Shown piece by piece: positions 57,286 through 64,000 of a stretch of DNA of 64,000 nucleotides. A program made the translations under genes and the position numbers. The first letter of the stretch is position 1, and every line of letters begins with the position of its first letter. The notes beneath the pieces are model-generated. The model saw only the letters and a program-made list of their open reading frames with translations. It had not been told where the DNA came from and ran no database searches. The stretch covers positions 7,276,501-7,340,500 of the forward strand of contig CP126191.1 in assembly GCA_030272155.1 (NCBI GenBank), in the 5' to 3' direction. The DNA comes from Tetradesmus obliquus. Its lineage: Eukaryota > Chlorophyta > Chlorophyceae > Sphaeropleales > Scenedesmaceae.

Positions 57286-59104
57286 TGTGTGAGCAGGCTG
57301 TGCGCAGGTGGCGGAGAGTGGTGGTAACGAGTATGATGATGCATCAGCGAACATGTGTATGTCACGCATGGCTTGTCTTGAGTTATGGAGGTGGCAGGGG
57401 CGCGCACTGCGTGTGGTGCACTGAAGTTGGTGAGTGTGTGGCTGGCTGTGCATGCTGTGTGTGCAGTGGCTGGCGTCATGGGCGTGTTGCACCGGCAGCT
57501 CTCCTGTTACAGGTATAGCTGCATGCCTGAGTGGTGAAGCTTTCGTTTTTGGCTTCATGCTTGTGTGGGCTCAACAGACGGCCCTGTTGTTGGTTTGCCT
57601 GGTCAGCATTACACCCATCGGTGTAAGGAGTCAAGGCGCCCAGCAGTAGTGTCGTGTGTCTCAGGAGCCACTTGGGAGCAGAAAAGCTGGTCGTACCAGG
57701 GCTCGTATGACAAAGGGCAAAGGATTGCTGGTTCGCAATTGTGGACGGTGCAGCGTGCACGTGCTGTGCATGTGTAGTGCTTGTCTGGCTGCATGTGCTG
57801 TTGCAACCGCCACATTCGGGCTTCTGCAGCAGCCGTGTGTGCTGTTTTCATGCAGGTTCGTGCCGCCATCCTTGCGGGGTATGGTAGGCGGCCTGCAGAA
57901 CTCAAAAAAAGATTGATTGGTCTTCACGCTTGTGCTGTGGCCACTAGTTGCTTACGATGGCACTTGTTTTCTGGTTTGAGAGGTGTGAGCATGTGCAGGC
58001 TGCTGCCACCGTTGGCGTGGTGTAGCAGTTTGATGGGAAGGTGGGTCCTTGCTCCTACTGCAGGACTCGGGAATGGTGCATATTGCTTGCCAAGTGGTAC
58101 AACATTACAGAAGCTGCCATCGGCGGCTTCAGAAACCCGTAGTAGTGCTTGCTGAGAGTGGGGTTGAGCGGCCGTCTGCCGTTTGTGTAGAGTACAGAAA
58201 CTCAAGTCCTTGGGCCCTTGTTTGCCTGCCAGCCTCCCTTTTTCCAAGTGGGAGGGCCTGTCAGCGCTAGGTGACTCTGTACCAGCTCACCACAGGTGCC
58301 TGTGTGATGTGCTGTGACAGTGGTGTATCACTGTTCGTGTGGGGTGTACTTGCTGCCCCTTCTGGGTGGCAAGCACCGAAGCTTGCTTTGTGGCAAGGCT
58401 GCTATGGTATCACCACGTCTCAGCACCCTCTGGCATTTTGGCTTGTGTTGCTATGTGCTCTGCGCCCGGTGAGCTTGTCAGCAGTGTGTGCAGCCCTAGT
58501 TACAACAATAAGTTGTTCACATTGTGTTATCATTATTACGTACGTACTACTAGAAGTGGTGTTCAGTCGCCAGGTGTCCAGGGGGTTCTCAGGGGGGCTG
58601 CGCTCCAGGTGGATGTTGCAGATATTGTTCTGGACAATATAAGCAACGGATGCATGCAGCAGCAACAGATGGAGAAACTGTTGTGAGTGAGGATGGTGTG
58701 TGCATCCTCCCAAATGCCATGCATGAACTGTTTGCTGGCATGGTGTTGTACCAATTTTACACTATGGTGAAGTTGAAGGTGAAGTCTTGTTTGTGTCAAG
58801 GCACTTGTAACAGGGTTGTGCCAATGAATCACAGCTCCAAACATATTTGAGTTCAATCGTCTTTCTTCTGCTCGTTACTGTGTAATTGGACCGCATCACA
58901 CGCAAGAAAAGAGAAACAAGACGTGCTGGCAAGGTCCCGATCATAGCGCTGAATCGCCCTCGGCCCTACCTATGTCAGCTGGTTGACGGCAAAACCACTC
59001 AAAAGGCATCGCGCTGTCAGCTGTAGTAAACAGTCAGCCCAAGGCTGTACCACTTGGGTGTTGCTGCTGCTGCCAATGCTGCTGCTGCCAATGCTGCTAC
59101 TGCG
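57286..59104. other. CDPK 3' UTR and upstream region of the S9 peptidase gene
   Basis: About 1.8 kb without a recognisable gene. TGTAA motifs at 57622-57626 and 58806-58810 are candidate CDPK poly(A) signals. A small inverted repeat (atattgt / acaatat, about 58622-58641) is present. The CTG-rich stretch at 59060-59100 is just upstream of the peptidase start. Confidence 0.45.
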
Positions 59105-62100
59105 ATGCAGCAGCAACACCGCAGTTTGGTGGCAGCTTTGAATATCTTTCTAGCAGCAAGGAAGAAATTTCAGTCTCCTCTGCATGGACAGCAAACACGT
59201 GGGTTGCTGTCATCTCTTTTCAAGCAGCAGTACAGCAGTGAGCCACCTGTGTACCCCCGGCAGCCATCCACCTTCCATCTAGGGCACATCCAGCTGACAG
59301 ATGACTATGGGTGAGCCGCTGCTTGTAAGTGGTGGCTACTGCCGCAGTGCGTTAATAAAGATACTGGCTAGTGACGAGGGAGTTACGGGTGCTGAATGCT
59401 GCTCTGTCAACTTGGGCAGCACGGCTAAGACGTGATGCCATCTGTCATCCGTTGACAAAGCTCACATGACGGCCGTTATAGCAGCGTCTTGCAACTGAGT
59501 TAGCTGCTGTCATGCACCTGATGGTGCACCACTACAGGTGGCTGTCAGACTACGAAGCAGCCAGGCCCTACCTGCAGCAGGAGCAGCGCCACTTTGAAGC
59601 CACCACACGCCAGTGGTCGCAGCAGGCGAGGCAGCTGCTGCAGGACATGGAGCAGCACCTGGCAGCAGTGCAGGTGAGGAGCTGCTGGAGGCAGTACAGC
59701 CCCTGGCACATTTGAATCATCACGCACTGAAGGACCATGACAGCAGGCTAGCTGCAATGGCCTGTTACTCATCAGGCACCTAGACAGCTCTCAGAACAAC
59801 CAGTTGCAATCCGAAGCAGGACTGTGCAGCAATGGTCTTGCCACTTGAAAAGCAGCTGATCACAGCAAGCTGTTGTCAGCAAGCAAAGAAGGCCTTCCTG
59901 CTTAGCAGCTCCTAGTGCAACTTGCTGCCTGGCAAACAACGTTTGAACAACACGATGATAATGTATGTGCGCACCCGCACGCTTTGCCTGCAGCTGGACG
60001 ACCCTCCAGAGCAGGTGGGCCCCTTCCTCTACTTCAGCACCAGCAACCCGCACGGCCCCGACACTATTCTGCGGCGTTGCACCGCCAGCGGGGGCCAGCA
60101 GGTGGTGCTGTCTGCAGGCATCATGCAGCAAGACGCGGCCCAGGCGTCACGCCTGCTGGGCCTGGAGGTGCTGGGTGGGTGGGCTGGCGGCTGACGGCCT
60201 GCCCAGCAGCAGCAGGCGACATATAGATCTGTGTGCTGTGCTGCCACTGGTGCATCGTCCAGGTTGTTCAGTGCTTGCCATCCCAGGGTACACGGCTGAG
60301 CCGAATTGCACGCCTCTTTGTTATGGAAACACACAACTGTCATGGGTGCCACCCATGGCATGCGCATGTGAAGTGTGCAGACACTCAGGCGGCACACATC
60401 AACTGCCTTGTCTGCTGTGGCTGGTCCCAGCTGTTGCAGCCTGCACAGCATGGCTGTGCTGCCATCGTGCTGCAGCTGCTCGCCCCCACAGCCCCTGTAC
60501 CTGCGCGCCTGTGCTGCTGCTGCAGGTGGCCAGCTGGGTAATGTCAAGCTGAGCAGTGACCACCGGCTGCTAGCCTACTCCCTGGAAGTGCACAGCACGC
60601 AGCAGCAGGCAGCAGAGCAGCACTGCTGCATTGTCAGAGACATCAATGCAGGTGCGGCTGCTGCTGCACCGCAATGTTGTCCAGATGCTGCATGCGCCCT
60701 GGTTGTCCTGTAGGCGCTGCCAGGTGCTTGATGTATGTGTCCGCAACCACCATGGGGTTTGGGGAAGAATAGGGTGCATTAGGTGTCACATCTGGGCTGC
60801 GTGGCTGCGTAGTTACGAGACAGGCGCAGGGTTGGTTGTGGAATAACTTCACATGGCAGGTGTGTGGCAACATGATGTGTTGAGTCAGCTGGGTTCTGCT
60901 GCTGCGCTGCAGGCAGGCTGCTGCCTGGCTGTGTGCTGCCCAGTGCCAGCAGCTTTGAGTGGTCGGCAGACAGCAGCCGGCTGTACTACTGCCAGCCTGA
61001 CCAGCTAGGCAGGCCGAGGAAGGTGCGGCAGTGATGCAGCAGGCAGCGCTGTGAGCTGCAGCTGGCTGCTGGGCCTGGCTGGAAGCATGTTATTCTGCTA
61101 CAGCTGGAGGGTATTATTGAAGCTGCTATCGCATGCCAGGCGCAACAGCAGCATTTCAGCTTACATTATCATTGGCGCAGGTGCATCGCAAATCAGCCAT
61201 GCTGGCGAGAGGGTGCTAGCCGCTGGTGTGGTGCTTTTGACGGCGGGGCAGCTGTAAAGGACTTTAGCCACCAAAGTTCATAAGGACACAACAAGCCACC
61301 CAGCCAGTGTTTCTGGCAGCTGCCACAGACAGACTTTGCCCGCCTGCCTGCTGCCGCGCAGGTGTTCAGCCATGTCCTGCGCCAGGCTGGCCAGCAGCAG
61401 CAGCAGCAGGACGAGCTGCTGTTTACAGAGGCGGACCCGAAGCACTTTGTGACGCTGACTCGCACCAAGGACTGGCGCTACGTGCTCATCAACTCACACG
61501 CAAAGCTGTCGTCAGAGGTGAGCCGCTGCCGAGGTGTCGTTGCGCGAAAATGGGCTTCAGGTTGCACTGCAGCATCTGAACGGTTTAGTTGGCTGCTGTC
61601 ATGCCTGAGCTAAGAGTGTCAAGCAGCAACTGCATGCAGACGCTGCTGTGTCGTACTGCCACCAAGCATGGCACAACCATGCTGACTGATCCAGCAGTCA
61701 TTCTGATGCACTGTTGCTACCCGCACGCTGCTCTGCTGTGCCTGTGAACACGCAGGTGCACCTCATTGACGCTGCCGCCAGCAGCAGCGATGGCTGCCGC
61801 CCTCTGTGTGTGCAGGCGCGCAGGGCAGGCCTGGAGTACTTTGTGGAGCACTGGCGCGGCCACCTGCTGCTGCTCACCAACCATAACAGCAACAGCAGCG
61901 GCAGCGGCAGCACGCCAGCAACCGCAGAGCCTCAGTGCAGCCAAGGCAGCAGTTCTAGCCCTCAACCTACGTCCCTGGCCCCTAGCAACTCAGCAGCAGC
62001 ACCAGCAACAGGCAGCATGCACGCTACAGGAATGCCAGGGGAGCCGTGTGACTACTGCCTGATGACGCTGCCTGCTGCGCTGGCTGGCACAGCTGGTGTG

Positions 62101-63994
62101 GACAGCTGGCGGCTGCTGCTGCCTGCGCAGCTTGATGCAGTGGTGACAGACATGGACGTGTTTGACAGCTGCGTGGTGCTGCATGAGCTGCGCAGTGCAC
62201 AACCGGGGCTGCGGCTGCTGAAGCTAGAGCAGCAGCAGCAGCAGCAAGGCGCGCAGCTGCCTGAGCTGCAGGTGGAGCAGCAGCAGCAGGTGAGCAGTCA
62301 TGAGGCAGTGCGGCTTAGTTGGTGGCTTGGCTTGTTTCCAGCTGTGATCAGCTGGCTGCATCGTTACTTCAGTGCATCGACTTCACTTCATGATGCAAGG
62401 CCTGGCTGTTGTGCGACAAGCAGCAGCAGCAGCAGCAGCAGCAGAAGTTCCACCAAGCTTGAGCAATGCTCGATGTGACGGCTAAGCTTGGGCGTCACTG
62501 TACGTGCGTACAGCAAACCCTATCTCGCTATTGGACAAGCTCTGATTGACTCCTGTGTGTGAGCAGGTGCAGCTGCCAGGCTGGGCGTTTGCCATGCGGC
62601 CAGGCATCAACCAGGACTATGACAGCAGCAGGCTGCGGCTGTATGCCAGCAGCCCAGCTGTGCCGGAGCTGCCGCTGGAGCTGCACCTGGCCACTGCCCA
62701 GCTGGCACAGCTGCAGCAAAGCAGCAACTGGGAGCAGCAGCAACCGCAACAGCAACAGCAGCAGGGGCAGCAGCAGCGCGCAGCTCATTTGGCAGCTGAC
62801 AGCGCGTCAGGACATGAGCAGCTGGTGTGCAAGCGGCTGTGGGCTGCTGCGCCCGACGGCGCTGCTGTGCCTGTCACACTGCTGCACAGCCAGGGCTTTC
62901 AGTACGATGGCAGTGCGCCGCTGCTGGTGGAGGTGTACGGTGCATACGGCCAGGTGCTTGAGGCTGACTTCAGGGCACACCGGCTGGCACTGCTGCAGCG
63001 GGGCTGGGCTGTGGCGCTGGCACACGTGCGGGGCGGCGGCGAGGGCGGCAGAAGGTGAGGGCAGTGGCACTGCTGTGTACTGCACGCTGGACTCAGCATG
63101 CAGGCGCGCAGTGTAAAACTGCTCCTGTTCGGTTCAGCTGATGGTTGATTGCCTGAGTCTGTGCGTGGTCAAGACATGGCAGGTGTGCTGATACTACACA
63201 TGTTGAAAGCCAGTAGCTTGGACTTGTACTACAAGTAGTAGTACAAGGGCCTCAAGCCAGTGATCACAGGTCACAGCTGCCACCCTGGCGACCGACTGTG
63301 TTGCTTGCGCATGTGCTTCCCTGTCTGCAGGTGGCATGCTGCTGGCAGGCAGCTGCGCAAGCCCAACTCAGTGTCAGACCTGCTGGCGTGCCTGCAGCTG
63401 CTGCTGCAGCTGCGAGTAACCAGCGCCGGCAGGATAGCTGGCCATGCTGCAAGCGCTGGAGGCCTCACCCTGGCAGCAGCAGTGAATGCCTCGCCACAGC
63501 TGTTCTCGGCTGTGGTGCTGGAGGCGCCGTTTGTGGACTGGGCCGGGTCCATGTGCAATGAAGCTGCGCAGCATGTGCTGACTGAGCATGAGGCGGATGA
63601 GTGGGGCAATGCAGCACAGCAGCCGCAGGTTGCAGACATGGTGGCACGCATGTGTCCCTACAGTAATCTGCAGGCGGGCGTCCTGTATCCAGCTATGCTG
63701 GTGACGGCAGGCCTGCAGGACACACGGGTGCCATTTTGGATGCCTGTCAAGTATGTTGCTAAGCTTAGAAGCTTGCAAGCAGCAGCAGAGGTGTCAGCAG
63801 CTGGTAGGCAGCAGCAACAGCAGCAGCAGGTGACGCAAGGCAGGCGCCCCATCCTGCTGCAGTTTGCGGATGATGGGGGCCACTTCAGCATTGGGCAGTC
63901 AGGTGGGGCTGTGGAGGACATTGCGCTGCAGTATGCCTTCCTGATTACGGCAACACAGCACGTGACTGCCCAGCAGGCAGCAGCTGGACGGTAG
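59105..63994 (+). CDS. S9-family serine peptidase (oligopeptidase B / prolyl oligopeptidase-like)
   Basis: Nine exons: 59105-59310, 59538-59673, 59994-60174, 60526-60651, 60913-61022, 61362-61517, 61756-62289, 62567-63054, 63331-63994, 866 residues, ending 6 bases before the window edge. The N-terminal part has DDYGWLSDYEAARPYLQQE followed by a propeller-type region (FLYFSTSNPHGPD, SSFEWSADSSRLYYC, TRTKDWRYVLINSHAKLSSE). The C-terminal alpha/beta hydrolase domain has LLVEVYGAYGQVLEADF, WAVALAHVRGGGEGGRRW, the nucleophile motif HAASAGGLTLAAAVN (Ser), VTAGLQDTRVPFWMPVKYVA (Asp) and ADDGGHFSIG (His). These fit oligopeptidase B better than prolyl oligopeptidase. The residue two before Ser is Ala rather than Gly. 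Gln- and Ser-rich insertions lengthen the propeller. The first ~50 residues (QQQHRSLVAALNIFLAARKK) look like an organelle-targeting peptide. ATG 59105 is the first in this frame. Confidence 0.92.
63223..63247. repeat. 10-bp inverted repeat in the last intron of the S9 peptidase gene
   Basis: Arms cttgtactac and gtagtacaag flank a 5-base spacer. The element lies inside the intron 63055-63330 and would form a stem-loop in the pre-mRNA. Confidence 0.85.
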
Positions 63995-64000
63995 CTGTAG

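Overview
This window is nuclear DNA of a green alga (Chlorophyta). The evidence is dense intron-rich genes with GT-AG introns whose donors are mostly GTGAGN, GTGCGN or GTGGGN, abundant CAG/CTG repeats inside introns, TGTAA motifs (the usual chlorophyte poly(A) signal) downstream of several stops, and a plant/algal gene set (plastid ABC1 kinase, cryptochrome-DASH, CDPK, MATH-BTB adaptor). A TBC1D31 orthologue, a ciliary-base protein, argues for a lineage that keeps centrioles or flagella. A core chlorophyte such as a sphaeroplealean is plausible, but that placement is inference.

There are twelve protein-coding genes. From left to right they are: ABC1K-type atypical kinase (-); secreted glycoside-hydrolase-like TIM-barrel protein (+); two tandem CRY-DASH paralogues (-,-); TBC1D31, a WD40 + TBC + coiled-coil protein (-); a leucine-rich-repeat protein fused to a DUF506/PDDEXK-like domain (-); a MATH-BTB cullin-3 adaptor (-); ABCE1/RLI1 (-); a PP2C phosphatase (-); V-ATPase proteolipid c'' (+); a calcium-dependent protein kinase (+); and an S9 prolyl-oligopeptidase-family peptidase (+), whose stop lies 6 bases from the right edge. 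Eleven models are spliced in frame from start to stop using visible splice sites and family conservation; for the glycoside-hydrolase-like gene and the ABC1K gene only the end of exon 1 is ambiguous.

The genes do not form a pathway; this is ordinary algal euchromatin. The likely shared control regions are two head-to-head intergenic stretches (6998-7809 and 50820-51324). The region 11148-13292 is tail-to-tail.

The most interesting features are: (1) the LRR-DUF506 fusion, with phase-perfect splice junctions joining the two halves; (2) the CRY-DASH pair, which has mosaic identity, a precise intron presence/absence difference, and a 169-bp intronic block about 98% identical between copies that can fold into long stems; (3) two independent tandem duplications that copy a 5' splice site; (4) widespread CTG-repeat tracts directly abutting 3' splice sites. 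No CRISPR, rRNA, tRNA, viral or clear transposon sequence was recognised.
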